Position numbers and translations under genes: made by a program. A model generated the notes under the pieces. The model ran no database searches and was not told where the DNA came from. It saw nothing but the letters and a program-made list of their open reading frames with translations. This document shows, piece after piece, positions 1 to 4,955 of a stretch of 5,665 nt of DNA (positions are counted from its first letter, which is position 1; each line of letters begins with the position of its first letter). Source of the stretch: Chitinophagaceae bacterium (GTDB taxonomy: Bacteria > Bacteroidota > Bacteroidia > Chitinophagales > Chitinophagaceae); assembly GCA_003456175.1 (NCBI GenBank), contig DMPB01000189.1:717-6381 (forward strand). Direction: 5' to 3'.

Positions 1-594
1 CGATAATGCAATAGTTGTAGTGCCATTCACACGTACGTTTAAGGTTACAGTGCCTGCATCTACCGGCGTAAAATTCTGTAAGCTAACATTGGTAAATTGG
101 TCGTTGAAGCTACGGTTGCTGAACAATGCAGTGGTGCTGCCTTGAGGTACAATATCTACCGCTGGAGCATCGGGACTAAAATGAAAAAAGCGGACATGGG
201 CTTTGCCTGCTGCCGGATTGGTAAGATCGTCGGTTACAAGGGCTGCACCAATAGACGCTACACGGTTGATGGCAAATACCGAGTAGGCTTTGTTGCCTTC
301 TAGGTTGGCTGTTGCATCAATTACATTGGTAGTGGTGCCAGTTGGCGATACTTGAATACGTGTAGTACCAGCATTTACCGTAAGGTAATCACTAACGCCA
401 GGGAAAGGAACGTTGGTGAGGGCACTTGGTAAGCTGCCATTCACACGTACATCAACCGCCGGGGCATCGGGACTGGCATGGATAACACGTACTCTTGCTT
501 GTGCTGGTGCAGGGGTGTCATCGTCGTTGTTACAACTAGCAACAAAAGTGGTGAGGCCGGCAAGCCATAATAGGCTTAATAGTGTTCTTTTCAT
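1..594 (-). CDS. DUF4397 domain lipoprotein, C-terminus cut by window edge
   Basis: Reading the minus strand from the ATG at 594-592 gives 198 open codons to the window edge, so the C-terminus is missing. The start MKRTLLSLLWLAGLTTFVAS is a short signal peptide ending in a lipobox (V-A-S-C, Cys21). The residues after the cysteine, NNDDDTPAP, are acidic, like the signal that sends Bacteroidota lipoproteins to the cell surface. Two copies of a DUF4397-type beta domain follow, at about residues 34-125 and 132 onward. Each opens with a [RH]VR..H.SPDAPAVD motif (SPDAPAVD at 41-48 and 140-147). DUF4397 proteins are secreted or anchored and have no established biochemical role; binding or structural work at the cell surface is a guess. 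The gene lies 77 bases downstream of the serine hydrolase on the same strand, so they may be co-transcribed. No convincing promoter is visible in the gap. Confidence 0.88.
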   Translation of the reverse strand, partial: MKRTLLSLLWLAGLTTFVASCNNDDDTPAPAQARVRVIHASPDAPAVDVRVNGSLPSALTNVPFPGVSDYLTVNAGTTRIQVSPTGTTTNVIDATANLEGNKAYSVFAINRVASIGAALVTDDLTNPAAGKAHVRFFHFSPDAPAVDIVPQGSTTALFSNRSFNDQFTNVSLQNFTPVDAGTVTLNVRVNGTTTIALS

Positions 595-671
595 ACGTAA
601 CAATTTGGTTTATTAGTGTTTGCATAATAGAACCGTATTGTTTAACTTTTGTTGCCTGTTGGTTAAACGCT

Positions 672-1907
672 TTAAGGAATCATTAACATTTTGAAACCGG
701 GTTGCATTTTTTTGGGATGTGTTTTTTCGTAGTTATAAATGGCTTGTCCGAGTTGTTTCATAAACGGAAAGCCAACGGTTTCATATTCATATTGGTCATC
801 ATTATAAATACCGTCGCTGTTGCAACTAATTGTAGCACTCAACATAAACTCAATATGGTGTTCGGTATCAACGAAATAAGCTACATCAATTAAAAATCCA
901 TATGCATCGCCTACTTTGTTGAAAATGTGCAGGTTAGGGTTGGGTGCTACTTTTTCACTACCGTAATACAAAAACTTGCAGTAGGTATCCCACTGCTCTT
1001 TAGGATTGTAATTTCCCGACTGCGGATAGCTTCGCATCCATTTGTACAGTAGTGCGTAGTCGCTATCGTTTAAATTGAAACGTTGTTTTGCCGGCACAGC
1101 ATTAGGGAACATTACCGAACGTAACATTTGGTGTAAGTCGGCTAGTGATACTCTGTTTTTGGTAGTGAAAGGAAATGGCTCGTTTATGAGTTGGCCACCA
1201 CGCATATAGCCTTTGCCCAGCGCCACGGGTTGTTCAGGAAAAACTACATTACTGTATGCTGCCGGCTTTTCAAATAGTATGCGGCCGCTGGTATCCACAA
1301 AACGTATGGCATTGGTATGTCGTTGCTGCTCATCGTTCATAGCAACCGATAGGCGGTGTCTTATAACGGCATTGGGGTAACCTTTAGCGGTTAGTTGATT
1401 TTGAATGTATTGTTGACCAAGTAGTTCGTAGAGTCGGTTGTAAGCATCGTTATCGCTCACCAAAAAAATTTCTTTAATGTAGTTGGCTACCGTTGGGGCT
1501 CCATTGTTGCTGAAGGCGTCGTTCAGAATTTGTTGCTGTCCTTTAAAACTACTATCGGTAAGCATGGGTGTATGTGCATTTACCGTAAGGTGTTTTAATG
1601 TGTTCAAATACTCTAAAGCCAAAAAAGCAACAGGCATTTTAACTGTGCTTGCCGGATAGAAATAATTGCTATCGTTAACATTATAGTGGTAATCGGTGAA
1701 GTGTGGACGATTATTTTCATCTCTATGCACTTGCGTGTAAATGATTTGAATATTCCGTGCCTTTTTTGCAGCAGCAAAAGGTTGTAGTTGTGGTGTTTGC
1801 ATAATACTATCAAGTATATGCGGTTGTGGCGCTACCATTAAATGTCGTTTATATACAGAACAACTGATGCTACTAATAATAGCGAAAGCAATAAAAATAC
1901 GTTTCAT
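672..1907 (-). CDS. Exported serine hydrolase, class A beta-lactamase-like fold
   Basis: This 411-residue protein has the serial motifs of the penicillin-recognising serine hydrolases. They are S-T-V-K at 87-90 (Ser87 nucleophile, Lys90), S-D-N at 151-153 and K-V-G at 331-333 in place of KTG. The start MKRIFIAFAIISSISC is an export signal. Cys16 could be a lipid-attachment site, but Ser at -3 makes the lipobox weak. The likely place is the periplasm or outer membrane. Ser87-to-SDN spacing (64) is close to class A enzymes (60), but SDN-to-KVG is 180 residues against about 104, so an extra stretch of about 75 residues lies roughly between 205 and 310. Where class A beta-lactamases have the deacylating Glu of ExxLN, a hand alignment gives S-V-A-M-N (187-191) with no Glu. 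This argues for a peptidase or another serine hydrolase (Beta-lactamase2-type family) rather than an antibiotic-destroying enzyme. The substrate is unknown. It is transcribed away from lipB. Confidence 0.85.
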   Translation of the reverse strand: MKRIFIAFAIISSISCSVYKRHLMVAPQPHILDSIMQTPQLQPFAAAKKARNIQIIYTQVHRDENNRPHFTDYHYNVNDSNYFYPASTVKMPVAFLALEYLNTLKHLTVNAHTPMLTDSSFKGQQQILNDAFSNNGAPTVANYIKEIFLVSDNDAYNRLYELLGQQYIQNQLTAKGYPNAVIRHRLSVAMNDEQQRHTNAIRFVDTSGRILFEKPAAYSNVVFPEQPVALGKGYMRGGQLINEPFPFTTKNRVSLADLHQMLRSVMFPNAVPAKQRFNLNDSDYALLYKWMRSYPQSGNYNPKEQWDTYCKFLYYGSEKVAPNPNLHIFNKVGDAYGFLIDVAYFVDTEHHIEFMLSATISCNSDGIYNDDQYEYETVGFPFMKQLGQAIYNYEKTHPKKMQPGFKMLMIP

Positions 1908-1960
1908 ATGCTTGAGGCTTATTACAATAGTACTTCAAAATATGCTGGCTATAAAGACTG

Positions 1961-1968
1961 TATGTTTG
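1961..1968 (+). promoter_or_regulatory. Possible -7 box just upstream of lipB
   Basis: TATGTTTG matches the Bacteroidota -7 consensus TAnnTTTG and is followed by CA, as often seen. It ends only 4 bases before the lipB ATG, so transcription from it would start at or next to the start codon and give a leaderless or nearly leaderless message. No TTG-type -33 element sits at the expected distance upstream. It may be a chance match; a promoter further up in the 65-base divergent gap is the alternative. Confidence 0.3.
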
Positions 1969-1972
1969 CATT

Positions 1973-2695
1973 ATGCAAAAAGTTTGGTTGACTCACTTGG
2001 GTACAAAAGCTTACAAAGAGGTGTGGGACCTACAAGAGCAGTTGTTACAACAAAATGTACAACGCAAAAGTAGGGGCGAAGCTACGCAGCATCATTTGCT
2101 GTTGGTTGAACATCCGCCGGTATATACATTAGGTAAAAGTGGCAAAAAAGAACATGTATTGATTAGCGATGATGAACGAATAGCGAAAGGAATTGAGTTT
2201 TTTCAAATTAATCGAGGTGGTGATATTACCTTTCATGGTCCTGGACAAATTGTTGGTTACCCGATTTTAGATTTAGAGCATTTTAAAACCGACTTAGGTT
2301 GGTATCTCCGTACACTCGAAGAGGTAATGATACAAACCTTGGCACATTATGGTATTATAGGCGGAAGAAGTACAGGCGAAACCGGTGCGTGGATTGAGCC
2401 TGAATTTCCCGAAAAAGCTCGTAAAATTTGTGCTATGGGTATTCGTTGCAGTCGATGGATTACCATGCATGGTTGGGCTTTTAATGTAAATACTGACTTG
2501 CGCTATTTCGATTATATTGTTCCATGTGGGATTAAAGGAAAGGCGGTGGCTAGCTTGCATCAAGAAGTGGGGCACGAATTACAAATGCAGGAAGTGGAAA
2601 ATGTAATGTTAGCAAAGTTTGCACAGTTGTTTAATGTAGTGTTTGAGTCACTATCTAAAGAGCTTTTACTTCCTATATCCATAACAAAAAAATAA
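1973..2695 (+). CDS. lipB: Octanoyltransferase LipB (lipoate biosynthesis)
   Basis: LipB moves the octanoyl group from octanoyl-ACP to a lysine of lipoyl domains (GcvH, E2 subunits of 2-oxoacid dehydrogenases) in the cytoplasm. LipA then adds sulfur to make lipoate. The 240-residue product has the family signatures: RGGDITFHGPGQ at 81-92 in the substrate pocket, the KICAMGIR segment with the catalytic Lys at 151, HGWAFNVNTDL at 166-176, and PCG at 184-186 with the catalytic acyl-carrying Cys185, followed by VASL. These correspond to Lys135 and Cys169 of the E. coli enzyme. It is somewhat longer than E. coli LipB (about 213 residues). The extra length includes an acidic insert before Lys151 and a short lysine-ended tail. 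Family similarity begins within the first few residues, which supports the ATG at 1973. No Shine-Dalgarno is visible, as is normal for Bacteroidota. lipA is not in the window. Confidence 0.97.
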   Translation: MQKVWLTHLGTKAYKEVWDLQEQLLQQNVQRKSRGEATQHHLLLVEHPPVYTLGKSGKKEHVLISDDERIAKGIEFFQINRGGDITFHGPGQIVGYPILDLEHFKTDLGWYLRTLEEVMIQTLAHYGIIGGRSTGETGAWIEPEFPEKARKICAMGIRCSRWITMHGWAFNVNTDLRYFDYIVPCGIKGKAVASLHQEVGHELQMQEVENVMLAKFAQLFNVVFESLSKELLLPISITKK

Positions 2696-2723
2696 AAATA
2701 AAAAAAAGATATTTTTATTTTTT
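2687..2723 (+). repeat. All-A/T 13-bp inverted repeat at the end of lipB
   Basis: The arms at 2687-2699 (A6 T A5 T) and 2711-2723 (A T5 A T6) are perfect reverse complements around an 11-base A-rich loop. The left arm covers the last two Lys codons and the stop codon of lipB. The right arm ends in a T run on the plus strand. It could act as a weak terminator for lipB, or it may be simply low-complexity AT sequence that forms a fold by chance. The absence of any G-C pair makes it thermally weak. Confidence 0.4.
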
Positions 2724-2740
2724 CTGTTAGTTATATTTTC

Positions 2741-2748
2741 TATATTTG
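2741..2748 (+). promoter_or_regulatory. Probable -7 box for the three-gene operon
   Basis: TATATTTG is an exact match to the Bacteroidota -7 consensus TAnnTTTG. It lies 92 bases before the start codon at 2841, in the only sizeable gap on the plus strand. A transcript would begin at about 2753-2757, which is the foot of the hairpin at 2754-2784. The expected -33 position (about 2719-2723) holds only a T run and no clear TTG. The surrounding sequence is very AT-rich, so a chance match is possible. Confidence 0.5.
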
Positions 2749-2753
2749 ACTTG

Positions 2754-2793
2754 TAGCCACTGCACATCATTCGTGCGGTGGCTATTGTGTTTT
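2754..2793 (+). terminator. Strong hairpin with T-rich tail: lipB terminator or leader attenuator
   Basis: Bases 2754-2765 pair with 2773-2784: eleven Watson-Crick pairs plus one G-U wobble (2761 with 2777), around a 7-base loop ATCATTC. The tail TTGTGTTTT follows at 2785-2793. A GC-containing 12-bp stem with a T-rich tail suits an intrinsic terminator on the plus strand, probably ending lipB transcription. The minus strand has no T tract after the stem. The hairpin starts just where a transcript from the TATATTTG box would begin. It could instead be a 5' stabilising stem or an attenuator in the leader of the downstream genes, or part of a very short RNA. The T tract is interrupted, so efficiency is uncertain. 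Confidence 0.6.
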
Positions 2794-2840
2794 AAGCCCT
2801 TTGGTACTCACCCCTACCTGAGAAAATATAATTAACTGCT

Positions 2841-3590
2841 ATGAATTATAAATATTTAGGCAATGCACTAGACTTGTTTAAATATGATTTTATTACTTAT
2901 TTGACAAGAAAAAGTAATGCCGAACTTTTTTATATACCAATGTGGACAACTCCAGAAAAAAAGCAACGCGATCCTAAATACGCTTTGTATGAAGTTGGAA
3001 GGTACAATACATTGCTAATGGATTTTTTGAAAAAAGCAAATGAAGACAACAGTATAATACAATTGAGTGATGTTATTACTTTTCTGAAACAAGAAGGAGT
3101 GATATTAAATTACATTACACAGGATATTAATCTTTCGAATAGTGGCTTGTACATAGCAGATAGTCATGCTTTTTTTACTGGTGAAAAAGTATTTAGAGAT
3201 TTATATTTCAATCAAGCGTGTCAGTACTTATTAAAAAATAAAAATAAGAAGTTGATTTTTATTGACCCTGACGTTGGAATTGACAACGGTACATCTCAAA
3301 GATTTAGAAAATGTCCTCAAATGTATTTTACAATTTCTGAGCTGAAATGTGTACTTAAAAATAAAGGTGTAAATGATATGTTATGTTTTTTTCAACACTT
3401 AGGGAATCCTAAAAAAACATTAGAGCAAAAAATTGAAGAAGTCAAAGGGCATATAGATGAGAATATAATTGCCCTTAGATATAGGAGAATTAGTATGGCG
3501 TTGGTAATATTCTTGAATAAAAATGACTTGTACACGTTATCTAAGATACAGGATTATGCTAGTAAGTATTCTCTCGATTTTTTAATATAA
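2841..3590 (+). CDS. Unrecognised 249-residue protein with FIDPD motif, first gene of a three-gene operon
   Basis: I do not recognise this family with confidence. The protein has no signal peptide or membrane segment and should be cytoplasmic. The N-terminus has a compact motif, Y-L-G-N-A-L-D-L-F-K-Y-D (residues 5-16). In the middle a hydrophobic strand leads into F-I-D-P-D-V-G-I-D (140-148), and a second strand gives M-L-C-F-F-Q-H-L-G-N (180-189). A basic patch R-Y-R-R (213-216) precedes a last hydrophobic strand. The spacing GNxxDxxK near the start plus a later strand ending in DP recalls RlmJ-type and TcmP-type Rossmann methyltransferases, which have AGNxADVxKH and DPPY or DPFG. However, the aromatic residue of DPPY and a glycine-rich SAM loop are not evident. 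A relation is therefore only a hypothesis, and a nuclease or non-catalytic relative is equally open. It sits 11 bases upstream of the PH/SHOCT gene. Its base composition is low in G+C (17 of 60 in 3001-3060). Confidence 0.85.
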   Translation: MNYKYLGNALDLFKYDFITYLTRKSNAELFYIPMWTTPEKKQRDPKYALYEVGRYNTLLMDFLKKANEDNSIIQLSDVITFLKQEGVILNYITQDINLSNSGLYIADSHAFFTGEKVFRDLYFNQACQYLLKNKNKKLIFIDPDVGIDNGTSQRFRKCPQMYFTISELKCVLKNKGVNDMLCFFQHLGNPKKTLEQKIEEVKGHIDENIIALRYRRISMALVIFLNKNDLYTLSKIQDYASKYSLDFLI

Positions 3591-3604
3591 AACTAAATTT
3601 TATG
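3588..3604 (+). repeat. Operon junction motif, copy 1
   Basis: The first gene's stop codon, the 11-base gap and the next start codon read TAAAACTAAATTTTATG. The same beginning (TAAAACTA) and a TTTTAT element recur at the next junction (4097-4114). The region is free of any Shine-Dalgarno sequence. It may serve as the A/U-rich ribosome landing site typical of Bacteroidota, or support reinitiation after the stop codon. Confidence 0.4.
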
Positions 3605-4099
3605 TCAACATTCATTTTTAAGTCTAGTTATTTACTTCGAGTAATTGAGGGGGATTGGAATCCATTTACGCCTAACGTAATTGAAATTTCAGAATCCAAA
3701 ATAGAAGCACGTAGAAGAAATTGGTATTTAATCTCTACTGATAAGCAGAATTATCATTTTCAGAATATTTCTGGAGTTGAGCTCAACAAAAATCTTTTTG
3801 GTGCAGTTGTAAAAATTTATACAAATGGTGGTGGAAAAATTGTTATGCATGGTTTTTCTAAAAGTAAAGCAAATGAAATTCTCAGTATTTGTGAAAAGCA
3901 TATCAATAATCATTCACAAAAGAGTGTTTCTGATACAATTAGTAATGCAGTAGCAGCAGCAATGAGAACAGGAAAAGCATCTAGTGGTGCAAGTATTTCA
4001 GATGAAATTAGACAATTAAAGGCTCTGTTAGATGATGAGATAATTACTAAAGATGAATTCGAGTATAAAAAAAATGAATTATTATTTAATCAAAATTAA
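3602..4099 (+). CDS. PH-like plus SHOCT domain protein
   Basis: This 165-residue cytoplasmic protein is the middle gene of the cluster. Residues about 24-101 form a run of short beta strands closed by a helix (V-I-E-I-S-E-S-K-I, then W-Y-L-I-S-T-D, H-F-Q-N-I-S-G-V-E, V-V-K-I-Y-T, then a helix with E-K-H-I). That order is typical of bacterial PH-like domains. A Ser/Ala-rich linker (about 102-132) leads to a C-terminal SHOCT domain at about 133-162: I-R-Q-L-K-A-L-L-D-D-E-I-I-T-K-D-E-F with K-K-N-E-L-L at 156-161. The match to the SHOCT pattern (hydrophobic helix, then G/E-xIT-x-EEF-xxKK-xLL) is clear. SHOCT domains occur at the ends of many proteins and are thought to mediate oligomerisation or interaction. 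No catalytic residues are visible. The likely role is scaffold, sensor or partner for the neighbouring proteins, which is inference. Confidence 0.85.
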   Translation: MSTFIFKSSYLLRVIEGDWNPFTPNVIEISESKIEARRRNWYLISTDKQNYHFQNISGVELNKNLFGAVVKIYTNGGGKIVMHGFSKSKANEILSICEKHINNHSQKSVSDTISNAVAAAMRTGKASSGASISDEIRQLKALLDDEIITKDEFEYKKNELLFNQN

Positions 4100-4114
4100 A
4101 ACTAGTTTTATATG
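4097..4114 (+). repeat. Operon junction motif, copy 2, with 14-bp palindrome
   Basis: The gap between the second and third genes is filled by TAAAACTAGTTTTA (4097-4110), a perfect 14-bp palindrome that includes the stop codon of the upstream gene and ends two bases before the next ATG. It resembles the first junction (3588-3604). As RNA it has no loop, so it is better seen as a DNA or dimer-type palindrome, or as a by-product of A/U-rich translation signals, than as a hairpin. Confidence 0.4.
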
Positions 4115-4855
4115 TATATTGGAGTAGACGGTTGCAAAGCAGGTTGGCTTGCAGTTGATTTTTATAAGCAACAATTTCAGGTTGCAAGTTTATTCTCTGA
4201 ATTAACTGAGAATTTATCAACAACAGAATCAAAAGTATTAGTAGACATACCCATTGGATTACCTTCTTCCAATGAAGGTTTTAATAAGGATAGAGATTGC
4301 GACTTAAAATCTAGGAGTTTGTTGCAAAGAAGAAAGTCTTCTGTCTTCCCTGTTCCAGTACGTGAAGCTTTGGGAGCAGGGATTTATGAAAAGGCATCTT
4401 TGATCAATAAAAAAATTCTTGGAAAAGGTTTGAGCAAGCAGTCTTATGCCATAATGGATAAAATAAAACAAGTAGATGATTTTATTATTAATCAAATACG
4501 ATTTGAATCCAGTAAAAATCCTCAGATAGTAGTATTTGAATCACATCCTGAAATAGCATTTTGGGGATTAAATGGTGGCGTAGAAATGCATTTCGCAAAG
4601 AGAACAACGGAAGGTCAAAAGGAAAGAATTTATCTATTAGATTCTATTGAAAGAGGTGCATTATCTTTTTTCAACGAGGTGTTGAAACGTACCAATAGAA
4701 GCCATGTTGCAGCAGACGATATAATTGATGCTATTTGTCTATCAATAACTTGTAACTTATTACATAAAAAGAGAGAAAAGGCTGCTACTGTTAACGGTCT
4801 TAAGCAAGAAGATGCTCTTGGAGTAATTATGGATATCCATTATGTTAAAATGTAA
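4112..4855 (+). CDS. DUF429 protein, predicted RNase H-fold nuclease
   Basis: The 247-residue product matches the DUF429 family (COG4923, predicted nuclease of RNase H fold). Recognisable blocks are G-V-D-G-C-K-A-G-W (4-12), V-D-I-P-I-G-L-P (44-51), R-R-K-S-S-V-F-P-V-P-V-R-E-A-L (73-87), G-K-G-L-S-K-Q-S (104-111), E-S-H-P-E-I-A-F-W (143-151) and A-D-D-I-I-D-A (201-207). Asp6 on the first strand, Asp45, Glu143 and Asp202 or Asp206 on the last helix are placed as the metal-binding acidic residues of RNase H-like folds would be, so the active site looks intact. The length is normal for the family. Nuclease activity is predicted from fold and residues and, as far as I know, has not been shown for this family in general. 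It is the last gene of the cluster, 12 bases after the PH/SHOCT gene. No clear terminator follows in the 100-base gap. Confidence 0.92.
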   Translation: MYIGVDGCKAGWLAVDFYKQQFQVASLFSELTENLSTTESKVLVDIPIGLPSSNEGFNKDRDCDLKSRSLLQRRKSSVFPVPVREALGAGIYEKASLINKKILGKGLSKQSYAIMDKIKQVDDFIINQIRFESSKNPQIVVFESHPEIAFWGLNGGVEMHFAKRTTEGQKERIYLLDSIERGALSFFNEVLKRTNRSHVAADDIIDAICLSITCNLLHKKREKAATVNGLKQEDALGVIMDIHYVKM

Positions 4856-4914
4856 CTAACAATATTCACAACCTAATATTTCTAACAACCTTAAACCCTA
4901 ACACTCATTAGTTT

Positions 4915-4953
4915 TTGCCAAATTTCATTACTTTTGCAGCCTAAAATTGGCAA
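4915..4953. promoter_or_regulatory. Inverted repeat around the dehydrogenase promoter (possible operator)
   Basis: TTGCCAA at 4915-4921 and TTGGCAA at 4947-4953 are perfect 7-base reverse complements separated by 25 bases. They bracket the -7 box at 4929-4936 and the likely transcription start. Their centres are 32 bases apart, about three helical turns, so a regulator could bind both on one face of the DNA. The arms are short and no regulator gene is nearby, so chance is a real alternative. Confidence 0.3.
4929..4936 (+). promoter_or_regulatory. Probable -7 box for the 3-hydroxyacyl-CoA dehydrogenase gene
   Basis: TACTTTTG matches TAnnTTTG exactly and continues as CAGCC, a context often seen in Bacteroidota promoters. 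It ends 19 bases before the start codon at 4956, leaving a short leader of about 10-15 bases. A TTTTTG stretch upstream (4912-4917) is closer than the usual -33 spacing. This promoter separates the dehydrogenase from the three-gene cluster. Confidence 0.6.
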
Positions 4954-4955
4954 TA

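Noticed and set aside
97..616. Two plus-strand open frames (97-303 and 413-616)
   Set aside because: They lie antisense to the DUF4397 lipoprotein gene, whose reading has a signal peptide and two domain copies; their translations resemble no protein.
640..668. GTTTAAC / GTTAAAC inverted repeat between the two minus-strand genes
   Set aside because: The 7-bp, mostly A/T stem has a 15-base loop and no T tract, which is too weak to call a terminator.
672..1907. Annotation as an antibiotic-resistance beta-lactamase
   Set aside because: The STVK/SDN/KVG motifs show the fold, but the deacylating Glu is not seen and the length and motif spacing differ from class A enzymes.
1867..2073. Plus-strand open frame across the hydrolase-lipB gap
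   Set aside because: It overlaps the start of both real genes, and its translation has no features.
2294..2575. Minus-strand open frame of 93 codons
   Set aside because: It is antisense to the conserved core of lipB, including the catalytic region, and has no recognisable features.
2797..2822. Possible tRNA remnant or attachment site in the GC-richer patch before the three-gene block
   Set aside because: No T-arm sequence, acceptor stem or matching copy on the far side of the block was found.
4861..4880. AATATT pair as a terminator for the three-gene block
   Set aside because: It is a six-base all-A/T stem with no following T run.
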